Source of the DNA: Ramlibacter ginsenosidimutans
GTDB lineage: Bacteria; Pseudomonadota; Gammaproteobacteria; Burkholderiales; Burkholderiaceae_C
Assembly: GCF_042678185.1 (NCBI RefSeq)
Contig: NZ_JBHUDQ010000021.1
Direction: 5' to 3' (one strand)
Length of the DNA: 64,000 nucleotides
The notes beneath the pieces are model-generated. The model was not told the DNA's origin. It saw only the letters and a list, made by a program, of their open reading frames with translations, and did no database searches. Of the stretch, positions 1-8,493 are shown in pieces; position 1 is the stretch's first letter; each line of letters starts with the position of its first letter. The position numbers were made by a program, and so were the translations under genes.

Positions 1-1242
1 GCCCATCTTCATCAGGACCTTGATCACTTCCGACGCCTTGATCGCCATCTTGTGCGCGAGCTCGGAGACCGTGATGGTCTCGGGCACGTGCACTTCGAGG
101 ATGCGCTGTTCGGCCGGTGCGGTCGCCACGTGGTCGTCGCGGTCGCGGTGGTCCTTGCGGCCGCCACGCGGGCCGCCGCGCCACGAGTTGCGCCCGACGC
201 CGCCGGACGTGTCGCCGCGCGTCTTGATTTCCTTCTTCTTGGTCGGATCGCTCGCCCAGCTGGAGGACAGCTTGGCGGACTTCACTTCCTTGCCGGCGCC
301 CGGTGCGCCCGGAGCGGCCGTGGCAGGCGCGCCGGGGCGAGGCGGTTGCGCCGGCGGCTTGTGCAGCGTGCCCTTGACGCCCGCCTTGCCGGGTTCCGGC
401 GCCTTGGCGACGGGCTTCTCCGGCGCCTTGGCGACCAGGACCTTCTTGGGCGCGCTCATCATCGAGCGGATGGCAGCGGCCTCCGCTTCGGCCTTGCGGC
501 GGCGCTCCTGCAGATCGTTGGCGCGCAGGGCCTCTTCGTCGGCACGGGCCTTCGATTCGGCAGCGGCCTTCTCGCGCGCTTCGGCTGCGGCCTTGTCGCG
601 GGCTTCGGCCTGCGCCTTGGCGACCGCCTGGGCGGCTTCCTGTTCGGCCGCCTTGGCCGCCGTGGCGCCAGCTCGCGCGGAGGAGTACGCGTCGGCGCGT
701 TCGGCCGCCTCGCGTTCCTTCTGCGCGACGGCAGCGCGGGCTTCTTCCTCGGCGCGCTGGCGCGCTTCCGCTTCCTCGCGCTCGCGGCGCTTGGCGGCCA
801 GTTCTTCTTCCTGGCGGCGGATCAGTTCGGCCTGGCGGCGGGCTTCCTCTTCGCGGCGGGTGAGCTCGGCCTCGTCCGGGCCTTGCGGCGCCGGCGGCTG
901 CGCGACCTCGGGCGCTTCCACCACGGCGGTGTCGGAGCCTTCGTCACGCTTGATGAACGTGCGCTTCTTGCGCACTTCCACCTGGATCGTGCGGGCCTTG
1001 CCGCTGGAGTCGGCCTGCTTGATCTCGCTGGTGGACTTCTTCACCAGGGTGATCTTCTTGCGCTCGGGCGTGGCGGTGCCGTGGCTGGCCTGGAGGAATC
1101 CCAGCAGCTTCTGCTTGTCGGCGTCGGTCAGCGAATCGGTGGGGGCCGACTTGGTGACGCCAGCGCTGCGGAGTTGCTCCAGCAGCGTTTCGGGCGATTT
1201 CTTGAGTTCGTTCGCGAACTCGGCGACGGTGGTACTAGACAT
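1..1242 (-). CDS. infB: Translation initiation factor IF-2, N-terminal part (cut by window edge)
   Basis: The first 414 codons of IF-2 are visible; the GTPase half lies beyond base 1. The start ATG (bases 1242-1240) follows a strong GGGAGGGGGA ribosome site. The protein opens with an IF2_N domain (MSSTTVAEFANELKKSPETL), continues through a long Ala/Glu/Arg-rich charged helix typical of the betaproteobacterial IF-2 linker, then a Gly/Arg-rich patch, and reaches the second IF2_N domain (VPETITVSELAHKMAIKASE) at the edge. IF-2 is the GTPase that places initiator tRNA on the 30S subunit. It is the last visible gene of rimP-nusA-infB, 21 bp after nusA. Confidence 0.96.
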   Translation of the reverse strand, partial: MSSTTVAEFANELKKSPETLLEQLRSAGVTKSAPTDSLTDADKQKLLGFLQASHGTATPERKKITLVKKSTSEIKQADSSGKARTIQVEVRKKRTFIKRDEGSDTAVVEAPEVAQPPAPQGPDEAELTRREEEARRQAELIRRQEEELAAKRREREEAEARQRAEEEARAAVAQKEREAAERADAYSSARAGATAAKAAEQEAAQAVAKAQAEARDKAAAEAREKAAAESKARADEEALRANDLQERRRKAEAEAAAIRSMMSAPKKVLVAKAPEKPVAKAPEPGKAGVKGTLHKPPAQPPRPGAPATAAPGAPGAGKEVKSAKLSSSWASDPTKKKEIKTRGDTSGGVGRNSWRGGPRGGRKDHRDRDDHVATAPAEQRILEVHVPETITVSELAHKMAIKASEVIKVLMKMG

Positions 1243-1263
1243 GTTCTGTGCGTCCCCCTCCCT

Positions 1264-2775
1264 TTACTCATGGGCCGCTGCGGCAGGCTGGTTGGTGAAC
1301 CAGTGCTCGCGCGCCTTCATGATCAGGGCCTTGGCCTCGTCCGCGGACTGGCCGGTGATATCCGTGAGTTCGTCGACGGCCAGGTCGGCCAGGTCGTCGC
1401 GGGTGTGCACGCCGTTTTCGGCGAGCTTGCCGATCAGCTGCGGGGACAGGCCGCCGAGGTCGCGCAGGTCCTGCGACACCTCCTCGACGCTTTCCTCGCG
1501 GGCGATCTCCATGGTCAGCAGCGCATCCTTGGCGCGCGACCGCAGTTCGTTGACCGTGTCCTCGTCGAAGGACTCGATCTCCAGCATCTCGGAGATGGGC
1601 ACATAGGCCACTTCCTCCAGGCTGGTGAAGCCCTCGACGATCAGGATGTCGGCGATTTCCTCGTCGACGTCCAGCTTCTCCATGAACAGCGCGCGGATCG
1701 TGGACTGCTCCTCGGCCTGCTTCTGGGCCGACTCGTTGGCGTCCATGATGTTGATCTTCCAGCCCGTGAGCTCGGAAGCCAGGCGCACGTTCTGCCCGCC
1801 GCGGCCGATCGCGATGGCGAGGTTTTCCTCGTCCACCACCACGTCCATGGCGTGCTTCTCCTCGTCAACGACGATGGAGCTCACGTTGGCCGGGGCCAGC
1901 GCGCCGATCACGAACTGCGCCGGGTCCTCGGACCACAGCACGATGTCCACGCGCTCGCCGGCCAGCTCGTTGGTCACGGCGTTCACGCGGGAGCCGCGCA
2001 CGCCCACGCAGGTGCCGATGGGGTCGACCCGCTTGTCGTGGGAGACCACGGCGATCTTGGCGCGCGAACCGGGGTCCCGGGCGCAGCTCTTGATCTCCAG
2101 CAGGCCCTGCTCGATCTCGGGCACTTCCTGGCGGAACAGCTCGATCATGAACTCGGGCGCGGAGCGCGACAGGATGATGGGCGCGCCCCGCAGCGTCAGG
2201 TCCACTTCCATGATCATGGCGCGGACGCGGTCGCCGTTGCGCAGGTTTTCCTTGGGGATCATCTCGCCGCGGCGCAGCCGGCCTTCGACGCGGCCGCTCT
2301 CGACGATGATGTCGCCCTTGTCCATGCGCTTGACGGTGCCCACGAAGATCTTGTCGCCGCGCGACATGAAGTCGTTCAGCAGCATCTCGCGCTCGGCGTC
2401 GCGGATCTTCTGCAGGATCACCTGCTTGGCGGCCATGGCGCCGATGCGGCCGATCGGCAGCGACTCGATGCCTTCCTCGATGTACTCGCCGGGTTCGACT
2501 TCACCGTCGCCGCCGACGCGCTCCTTGGCGTCCATCAGCAGCTCTTCGGCGTCCGGGTTCTGCAGGCCCTGTTCGTCGGGCACGACCAGCCAGCGACGGA
2601 AGGTCTCGTAGTCGCCGGTATCGCGGTCGACGGCCACACGGATGTCCACCTCGCCCTGGTACAGCTTCTTGGTCGCCTGGGCCAGGGCAGCTTCGACTGC
2701 GCCGAACACCACGTCGCGCTCGACGTTCTTCTCACGCGAGATGGCATCGACCAGCATCAACAGTTCGCGATTCAT
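1264..2775 (-). CDS. nusA: Transcription termination/antitermination factor NusA
   Basis: 503 residues, the usual length for proteobacterial NusA. The N-terminal RNA-polymerase-binding domain (MNRELLMLVDAISREKNVER) is followed by an S1 domain (about 135-200), KH domains (VGVRGSRVNAVTNELAGERV; AIGRGGQNVRLASELTGWKI) and two acidic C-terminal AR repeats (about 360-500). NusA binds elongating RNA polymerase and modulates pausing, termination and antitermination. Its ATG overlaps the rimP stop (ATGA), implying translational coupling, and infB follows at 21 bp. In E. coli this operon is autoregulated by NusA through leader terminators; the hairpin upstream of rimP fits the same idea. Confidence 0.98.
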   Translation of the reverse strand: MNRELLMLVDAISREKNVERDVVFGAVEAALAQATKKLYQGEVDIRVAVDRDTGDYETFRRWLVVPDEQGLQNPDAEELLMDAKERVGGDGEVEPGEYIEEGIESLPIGRIGAMAAKQVILQKIRDAEREMLLNDFMSRGDKIFVGTVKRMDKGDIIVESGRVEGRLRRGEMIPKENLRNGDRVRAMIMEVDLTLRGAPIILSRSAPEFMIELFRQEVPEIEQGLLEIKSCARDPGSRAKIAVVSHDKRVDPIGTCVGVRGSRVNAVTNELAGERVDIVLWSEDPAQFVIGALAPANVSSIVVDEEKHAMDVVVDEENLAIAIGRGGQNVRLASELTGWKINIMDANESAQKQAEEQSTIRALFMEKLDVDEEIADILIVEGFTSLEEVAYVPISEMLEIESFDEDTVNELRSRAKDALLTMEIAREESVEEVSQDLRDLGGLSPQLIGKLAENGVHTRDDLADLAVDELTDITGQSADEAKALIMKAREHWFTNQPAAAAHE

Positions 2776-3344
2776 TTCCCTTGCTCCTGAACCCCGGCGC
2801 GCTTGCGCCCCTTGAAATCCACAATCGGTGCCAGACGCGCCTCCTTCAGCTCGTCCAGCGTGAAACCCAGGACCTGCACCGGCGCAGGCTCCTTCTTCTT
2901 CGAGACCTTCTTGCCCGGCACCGGCGGCGGCTCGTCGCTCCAGGCCACCTGCCAGCCGCCCTGCTCGCCCTTTTCCAGCGTGCCGCGGAACTTGCGGCGG
3001 TTGGCGGCGACCTGGCCGGCCGCGGCCGCGCCCATCGGCGCCTTCAGCGTGATGTCGACGAGCTCGCCGGCATAACGCTCGAAATCCCGCTCCGTACGCA
3101 ACGGCCGATCGATGCCAGGCGACGACACCTCCAGCCGCTTGTAGTCGACTTCCTCGACTTCCAGCGTGTACTGCAGCTGGCGCGTGACCCGCTCGCAGTC
3201 CTCGACGTTCACGAACTTCTCGTCCCCCGGTTCCCAGGGGAAATCGATCGTCACGCGCAGCGTGCCCCCGGCGGAACGTTCCAGTTCCACCAGTTCGTAG
3301 CCGAGCCCGGCCACGGTTTGCGCGACGATTTCCTGTAGAGCCAA
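2772..3344 (-). CDS. rimP: Ribosome maturation factor RimP
   Basis: 190 residues with the two RimP domains: an N-terminal alpha/beta domain (LQEIVAQTVAGLGYELVELE ... SSPGIDRPLRTERDFERYAG) and a C-terminal SH3-like barrel. RimP assists 30S subunit assembly. The reading frame stays open far upstream, but homology begins at LALQEIVAQ, so the TTG at 3344 is the preferred start. No upstream ATG fits between the terminator hairpin and this point. The C-terminal part contains a Lys-rich insertion (PVPGKKVSKKKEPAPVQV) common in Burkholderiales. The stop overlaps the nusA start. The start codon is the main uncertainty. Confidence 0.93.
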   Translation of the reverse strand: MALQEIVAQTVAGLGYELVELERSAGGTLRVTIDFPWEPGDEKFVNVEDCERVTRQLQYTLEVEEVDYKRLEVSSPGIDRPLRTERDFERYAGELVDITLKAPMGAAAAGQVAANRRKFRGTLEKGEQGGWQVAWSDEPPPVPGKKVSKKKEPAPVQVLGFTLDELKEARLAPIVDFKGRKRAGVQEQGK

Positions 3345-3363
3345 GTGTGTAAGTCGATCAACC

Positions 3364-3393
3364 AAAAAAAACGGGCGGTTGGTACCCGCCCGT
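3364..3393 (-). terminator. Intrinsic terminator / probable attenuator in the rimP-nusA-infB leader
   Basis: Read on the minus strand, ACGGGCGG (3393-3386) pairs with CCGCCCGT (3378-3371) around a 7-nt loop and runs into eight T residues (3371-3364). It lies between the promoter at 3411-3439 and the rimP start at 3344, so transcripts from that promoter meet the terminator within about 40 nt. That position suggests regulated read-through, not an operon end. Confidence 0.8.
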
Positions 3394-3410
3394 TTGGTCG
3401 TGAAGCTCGT

Positions 3411-3439
3411 ATTGTAACGACGAATGCCTTGCGCTGCAA
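3411..3439 (-). promoter_or_regulatory. Sigma-70-type promoter for rimP-nusA-infB
   Basis: On the minus strand TTGCAG (-35, 3439-3434) is separated by exactly 17 bp from TACAAT (-10, 3416-3411). Transcription would start near 3404, just before the attenuator hairpin. Both hexamers match consensus at four or five of six positions. Confidence 0.7.
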
Positions 3440-3689
3440 GGCTGGAGGGTCCGTTCCGCGGGGGTGTGGAGCAACCCCGGCCGACCCTAGCTGGCTGCTG
3501 CTGCGCGGTTTTCAAGTCCGCCGCCGGCATGCACGCGCGGGGCCGTGGCTCAAGCGGACGACCGCCTGCACCACGCTCACGCCGGCTACTCCGATCGGCC
3601 GTGGCCCGCAAGCGCATTTGCGCGCGCGGCGGGCTTGACTCCGCGCGCCGGACGTCCAGTATGGAAGTTCCCATGTCCGAGGAGCCGCC
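3440..3689. other. Intergenic region between divergent rimP and selenium-binding-protein genes
   Basis: About 250 bp with no convincing gene on either strand; possible short frames have no ribosome site or family resemblance. The right end should hold the promoter of the gene at 3690, which has a GAGGAG-like ribosome site (about 3679-3684), but no clear -10/-35 pair was seen. Confidence 0.5.
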
Positions 3690-5090
3690 ATGACCGAAAC
3701 CCTGCGCCCGGACCCGACCTTCCACCCCTCGCCTCGGCTGGCGATGGAGGCCGAGCCCGAACACCTCTGCTACACCGCCCTGCTCTCGCCCGACCGCTCG
3801 CGGCCCGATGCGATCGCCGTCGTGGATCTCGACCCCGCATCGAGCAGATACGGGCAGGTGCTCACGAAGGTGGAGCTGCCGAACAAGGGCGACGAGCTGC
3901 ACCACTTCGGCTGGAACGCCTGCAGCTCGGCGCTGTCGCCCCTGTCCGGCCACCCGTTCCTGCAGCGCCGGTACCTGGTCGTGCCGGGCATGCGCTCGTC
4001 CCGCATCTACATCCTCGATACGCAGCCGGATCCGGCGCAGCCCAGGCTCGTCAAGACGATCGAACCCGACGAGATCCTGCGCAAGACCGGCTACTCGCGC
4101 CCTCACACCGTCCACTGCGGCCCCGAAGGCATCTACGTCAGCACCCTGGGCGGAGCCGGCCCCGATGGCACCCAGGGGCCGCCCGGCGTCTTCATCATCG
4201 ACTGCCAGACCTTCGAGGTACTGGGGCGCTGGGAGATCGACCGCGGACCGCAGAAGCTGCACTACGACTTCTGGTGGAACCTGCCGCGCGACTACATGGT
4301 GTCGAGCGAATGGGGATTGCCGCCGCAGTTCGAGAACGGGATCGTCCCCGAGGACCTGCTGGGCAACAAGTACGGGCACGCGCTGCACTTCTGGGACCTG
4401 CGCGAGCGCAGGCACGTCCAGACGATCGACCTGGGCGCCAACCACCAGATGGCGCTGGAGGTCCGGCCGGCCCATGACCCGGCGCGCGAGTATGGCTTCG
4501 TCGGCGTGGTCGTCGACACGACCAACCTGGAAGCCTCGATCTGGACCTGGGTCCGCGAGAACGGAAAATTCCAGGCCCGCAAGACCGTCACCATTCCGCC
4601 CGAGCCGGCCAGGGCCGAGAACCTTCCGCCGCTGCTGCAGGGCTTCGGCGCCGTGCCTCCGCTGGTGAGCGACATCGACCTGTCCCTGGACGACAAGCAC
4701 CTGTACGTCGCCTGCTGGGGCACCGGCGAGCTGCGCCAGTACGACGTGAGCGATCCGATGGAGCCGGAGCAGACGGGCAGCGTGCGCGTCGGCGGCATCG
4801 TGCAGCATGCGCCGCACGCGAACGGCAGGCCTTTCGGCGGCGGACCGCAGATGATCGAGATCAGCCGCGATGCGAAGCGGGTCTACTTCACCAACTCGCT
4901 GTACAGCAGCTGGGACAAGCAGTTCTATCCGCAAGGCGTCGCGGGCGTGCAGGCCATGTGCACGGTCAACGGAGGCTTCCAGCTCGATCGCGAGTTCTAC
5001 GTGGACTTCGGCGCGCAGTACGGCGCGCACCAGGTGCGGCTGCAGGGCGGGGACTGCTCCACCGATTCATTCTGCTACCCCTCGGCTTGA
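3690..5090 (+). CDS. Selenium-binding protein / methanethiol oxidase homologue (SBP56 family)
   Basis: 466 residues, matching the SBP56/SELENBP1 family length. Family blocks are intact: EPEHLCYTALLSPDRSRPDA near the N-terminus, GDELHHFGWNACSS, YSRPHTVHCGPEGIYVSTLG, DFWWNLPRDYMVSSEWG, GHALHFWDLRERRHVQTIDL, DIDLSLDDKHLYVACWGTGE and GGPQMIEISRDAKRVYFTNS. The His residues in these blocks are the expected metal ligands of the beta-propeller. Characterised relatives are copper-dependent methanethiol oxidases releasing H2S, formaldehyde and H2O2. Activity here is inferred: the SCO1- and MauG-like partners found beside bacterial mtoX genes are absent. No signal peptide is evident. The downstream membrane-protein gene overlaps its stop. 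Confidence 0.9.
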   Translation: MTETLRPDPTFHPSPRLAMEAEPEHLCYTALLSPDRSRPDAIAVVDLDPASSRYGQVLTKVELPNKGDELHHFGWNACSSALSPLSGHPFLQRRYLVVPGMRSSRIYILDTQPDPAQPRLVKTIEPDEILRKTGYSRPHTVHCGPEGIYVSTLGGAGPDGTQGPPGVFIIDCQTFEVLGRWEIDRGPQKLHYDFWWNLPRDYMVSSEWGLPPQFENGIVPEDLLGNKYGHALHFWDLRERRHVQTIDLGANHQMALEVRPAHDPAREYGFVGVVVDTTNLEASIWTWVRENGKFQARKTVTIPPEPARAENLPPLLQGFGAVPPLVSDIDLSLDDKHLYVACWGTGELRQYDVSDPMEPEQTGSVRVGGIVQHAPHANGRPFGGGPQMIEISRDAKRVYFTNSLYSSWDKQFYPQGVAGVQAMCTVNGGFQLDREFYVDFGAQYGAHQVRLQGGDCSTDSFCYPSA

Positions 5091-5734
5091 GCGGCGCGGT
5101 GGCGCTCTGGCTCACCGTCGTCGGGCTCGGCCTGTATCACGGCCTGAGCCCCGCGATGGGCTGGCCGCTGGCCGTGGCCAATGGACTGACCGAGCGTCGC
5201 TCCGCCGCCGTGTTCCGCACGCTGCTGCCCCTGGGCGGCGGGCACTTCGCGGCCATGGCGGTGGTTCTGGTGCCCGTCGCCTTCCTGGGCTGGCTGGTCG
5301 CGTGGAGCACCGCGATCCGCGTTGCGGCCGCCAGCCTCGTGCTGCTGTTCGGGCTCGTCCGGCTGCTCTGGCGCCGCCATCCGCGCGCGCTCGCCCGCAT
5401 TCCGCCGACCCGGCTCGCCTGGTGGTCCTTCCTGATGGCGACCGCGCACGGTGCGGGACTGATGCTGGTGCCCTTCATGCTGGGCCTGTGCGGGCCGCCG
5501 GAGGCGGCGCACGCGCGCGTCGAGCAGGCCCTGGCACGCTCGGACCTCGCGACCGCCTTGCTGATCGCCGCGGTGCACACGGCGGCCATGGTGCTGGCCG
5601 GGCTCGCGATGGCCTGGGCCGTCTACCGTTACCTCGGGCTGCAGTTCCTGCGCCGGGCCTGGTTCAACCTCGACCTCGCCTGGGCCGGCAGCCTGGTCCT
5701 GGCGGGGGCTGCAGGCTTGTGGATGGCGGTCTAG
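5087..5734 (+). CDS. Integral membrane protein of unknown function coupled to the selenium-binding protein
   Basis: About 215 residues, mostly hydrophobic, with five or six predicted membrane helices. Conserved-looking blocks are LGLYHGLSPAMGWPLAVANG in the first helix and ATAHGAGLMLVPFMLGLCG in the middle, each with His-Gly in a membrane context. The chosen start is TTG at 5087, giving a TTGA overlap with the upstream stop; CTG 5054 and GTG 5099 are alternatives. An in-frame ATG at 4958 is rejected because the segment it adds is an Arg-rich shadow of the upstream gene. The overlap suggests joint expression. A transport or cofactor-supply role is possible but unsupported. Confidence 0.72.
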   Translation: MSGAVALWLTVVGLGLYHGLSPAMGWPLAVANGLTERRSAAVFRTLLPLGGGHFAAMAVVLVPVAFLGWLVAWSTAIRVAAASLVLLFGLVRLLWRRHPRALARIPPTRLAWWSFLMATAHGAGLMLVPFMLGLCGPPEAAHARVEQALARSDLATALLIAAVHTAAMVLAGLAMAWAVYRYLGLQFLRRAWFNLDLAWAGSLVLAGAAGLWMAV

Positions 5735-5743
5735 GAGTCTGCT

Positions 5744-7348
5744 CTAGGTCGCGGCTGCCACCAGTGCCTGCGTGTACGCGTTGCGCGGGCGCTCGAGCAC
5801 CTCGTCCACCGAGCCTGATTCCAGGATCGCGCCGTCCTTCATCACCAGCACTTCATGGGCCATGGCGCGGATCACGTCCACGTCGTGCGTGATCAGCAAG
5901 TACGACAGTCCCCGCTCGCCCTGCAAGCGCTGCAGCAGCCGCAACACCTGTTTCTGGATCGTCACGTCCAGCGCGCTGGTCGGCTCGTCGAGCACCAGCA
6001 CCTCCGGCTTCACGATCAGGGCGCGGGCGATGGCGAGCCTCTGCCGCTGGCCGCCGGAGAACTCGTGCGGATACCGGTCCAGCAGGCCCGGGAACTGCGC
6101 TTCGGTGAGGCCCACCTCGTCGAGCGTCTGCAGGACCCGCTCGCGCCGGCCGCGCAGCGGCAGGCCGGGCTCGTGCACCAGCAGGCCTTCCCCGACGATC
6201 TCCTCCACGGTCATGCGCGGCGAGAGCGACGAGAACGGATCCTGGAACACCACCTGCACGAGCCGTCGGATGGCGCGGTTGCCCGCGGCATCGGGGCCCC
6301 AGCGCTTGCCGACGACCTGCAGGTCGCCGCGATGCGGGATCAGGCCCAGCGCAGCGAGGGCCAGCGTCGATTTGCCCGAGCCCGACTCCCCGACGATGCC
6401 CACCGTGCCGCCCGGCGGCAGCGCGAATTGCGCGCCCTGCACGGCGACGAATTCGCCCTTGCGGAACCAGCCCTTGAAGCCGGCAATCGGCACGGGGTAG
6501 ATCACCCGCAGCCCCTCGGCACGCATCACGGGCGGCTCGCCGGCGCGCGGCGGCTGCACCTCCCGCGGCGGCCGGCTCTCGATCAGCTTGCGCGTGTAGG
6601 CGTGCTGCGGGTTGCGAAAGACTTCGTCCACCTTGCCCTGCTCCACCAGGTAGCCCGACTCCATCACTGCCACCCGGTCGGCGAAGCGGCGCACGAGGTT
6701 CAGGTCGTGCGTGATGAGCAGGACGGCCATGCCCGTCTCGCGCTGCAGGTCGGCCAGCAGCTCGAGGATCTGCTGGCGCAGCGTGACGTCCAGCGCGGTG
6801 GTGGGCTCGTCGGCGAGCAGCAGGCGCGGCCGGCAGGCGAGCGCCATGGCGATCATCGCCCGCTGGCGCTGGCCGCCCGAGAGCTGGTGCGGAAAGGCGC
6901 CGGCGCGGCGGGCCGGCTCCGGAATGCCGGTGGCCGCGAGCGCATCGATCGCTCCCTGCCAGGCCTGCCGGGGCGTCAGCGCCTGCTTGATCTGCAGGAC
7001 CTCCGCGATCTGGTCGCCCACCGTGTACAAGGGGTTCAGGGCCGTCATCGGCTCCTGGAAGATCATGGCGATGTCGCGTCCCCGGATGGCGAGCAGCTCG
7101 CGCTCGGAGGCTTGCAGCAGTTCGACGGGAGCGCCGCCGGGACGGGCCGGGGCGAGCCGTGCCGAACCGGTCACCCGCGCGCCTTGCACCAGTCGCACGA
7201 GGCTGAGCGCCGTCACTGTCTTGCCCGAGCCCGATTCCCCGACCAGCGCCAGCTTTTCGCCGGGAGCGATGGCCAGGTCCACCCCGTGCACTACCTCCTT
7301 GTTGCCGAAGGAGACCCGCAGGTCCTTGGCGTCCACGAGCAGGTTCAT
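5744..7348 (-). CDS. yejF: Peptide ABC transporter, double ATP-binding subunit (YejF type)
   Basis: 534 residues carrying two complete ABC ATPase modules. Module 1 has Walker A GESGSGKT, signature LSGGQRQR and Walker B LLLADEPTTALD; module 2 repeats GESGSGKS, FSGGQRQR and VLVLDEPTSALD. Each ends with an oligopeptide-transporter C-terminal segment. This fused architecture is typical of YejF, which energises import of small peptides, including microcin C in E. coli. It is the last gene of the minus-strand order yejA-yejB-yejE-yejF, 61 bp after yejE. The start is the ATG at 7348 (MNLLVDAKDLRVSFGNKEVV); the longer upstream frame is not homologous. Confidence 0.93.
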   Translation of the reverse strand: MNLLVDAKDLRVSFGNKEVVHGVDLAIAPGEKLALVGESGSGKTVTALSLVRLVQGARVTGSARLAPARPGGAPVELLQASERELLAIRGRDIAMIFQEPMTALNPLYTVGDQIAEVLQIKQALTPRQAWQGAIDALAATGIPEPARRAGAFPHQLSGGQRQRAMIAMALACRPRLLLADEPTTALDVTLRQQILELLADLQRETGMAVLLITHDLNLVRRFADRVAVMESGYLVEQGKVDEVFRNPQHAYTRKLIESRPPREVQPPRAGEPPVMRAEGLRVIYPVPIAGFKGWFRKGEFVAVQGAQFALPPGGTVGIVGESGSGKSTLALAALGLIPHRGDLQVVGKRWGPDAAGNRAIRRLVQVVFQDPFSSLSPRMTVEEIVGEGLLVHEPGLPLRGRRERVLQTLDEVGLTEAQFPGLLDRYPHEFSGGQRQRLAIARALIVKPEVLVLDEPTSALDVTIQKQVLRLLQRLQGERGLSYLLITHDVDVIRAMAHEVLVMKDGAILESGSVDEVLERPRNAYTQALVAAAT

Positions 7349-7409
7349 GGGCGCCCTCCGTCGCCCGCTCGCGCGCATGCCGGAACAGGAAGAATTCGCG
7401 GGCCCCGGA

Positions 7410-8492
7410 TCATGCGTCGGCCTTGCGTGGGTCGAGCGCATCGCGCAGCGCGTCGCCCATGAAGGTCAGCAGCAGCAGCGTGACCACCAGCACGGCAAAG
7501 GTGGACAGCGAGATCCACCAGGCGTCGAGGTTGGCCTTGCCCTGGTTCAGGAGCTCGCCCAGGGACGGCGTCCCCGGCGGTACGCCCAGTCCGAGGAAGT
7601 CCAGCGAGGTCAGCGCCAGGATGGCGGCGCTCATGCGGAACGGCAGGAAGGTCACCACGGGAGTCATGCTGTTCGGGAGGATGTGCTTCCACATGATCCG
7701 GCCATTGCCCACGCCCAGAGCCCGCGCCGCGCGCACATAGTCCATCTGCCGATTGCGCAGGAATTCCGCCCGCACGTAGTCGGACAGGCCCATCCAGCCG
7801 AACAGAGACAGCAGCACCAGCAGCAGCCCGACGCTGGGCGCCAGCACCGCGCTGAAGATGATGAGCAGGTACAGCTCCGGCATCGAGCCCCAGATCTCGA
7901 TGAAGCGCTGGAACGCGAGGTCGGTCTTGCCGCCGAAGAAGCCCTGGACGGCGCCGGTCAGGATGCCCAGCGCGACGCCGGTCACCGTCAGCGCCAGCCC
8001 GAACAGCACGCTCACCCGGAAGCCGTAGATCAATTGCGCCAGCAGGTCGCGGCCGCGATCGTCCGTCCCGAAGAAATTCTCACGGGAGGGCGCCGCCGGG
8101 TTCGGCTGGCTGGCGAAGTAGTTGAGCGTCTTCGGTCCGTACGGGTTGGGCGGGTACAGGGCGAAGTTGTGGCCCTCCTTCAGTTGTCGCCGGATGAACG
8201 GGTCGAGGTAGTCCGTCGGCGTCGGGAAGTCGCCGCCGAACGTGGTCTCGGCGTAGTCCTTCACGATGGGAAAGTACCAGTGCCCGTCGTAGCGGACCAC
8301 GAGCGGCCGGTCGTTCGAGAGCAGCTCCGCGAACAGGCTGAGGACCACCAGCACCACGAAGATCACCAGGCTGACGAACCCGAGCCGGTTGCGCCGGAAG
8401 CGGATCCACGCGCGCCGTCCGGGCGACATGTGCAGAGGGGGCGGCGCAGCGCCCGCCGGCAGCTGCGGCTCCTGCGCCTGTACCGGCGGCAT
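7410..8492 (-). CDS. yejE: Peptide ABC transporter permease (YejE type)
   Basis: 360 residues. An N-terminal membrane helix (about 32-52) is followed by a roughly 100-residue periplasmic segment with FFGTDDRGRDLLAQLIYGFR, then the DppC/OppC-like permease domain with five helices and the EAA loop (YVRAARALGVGNGRIMWKHI). With YejB it forms the transmembrane pore. The ATG at 8492 starts one base after the yejB stop; a GTG at 8510 would overlap yejB by 17 bp and is an alternative. Confidence 0.92.
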   Translation of the reverse strand: MPPVQAQEPQLPAGAAPPPLHMSPGRRAWIRFRRNRLGFVSLVIFVVLVVLSLFAELLSNDRPLVVRYDGHWYFPIVKDYAETTFGGDFPTPTDYLDPFIRRQLKEGHNFALYPPNPYGPKTLNYFASQPNPAAPSRENFFGTDDRGRDLLAQLIYGFRVSVLFGLALTVTGVALGILTGAVQGFFGGKTDLAFQRFIEIWGSMPELYLLIIFSAVLAPSVGLLLVLLSLFGWMGLSDYVRAEFLRNRQMDYVRAARALGVGNGRIMWKHILPNSMTPVVTFLPFRMSAAILALTSLDFLGLGVPPGTPSLGELLNQGKANLDAWWISLSTFAVLVVTLLLLTFMGDALRDALDPRKADA

Positions 8493-8493
8493 C

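Noticed and set aside
4958..5086. Upstream ATG start for the membrane-protein gene
   Set aside because: The extra 43 residues are Arg-rich and fully overlap the selenium-binding-protein gene in another frame; the TTGA junction at 5087 is more credible.
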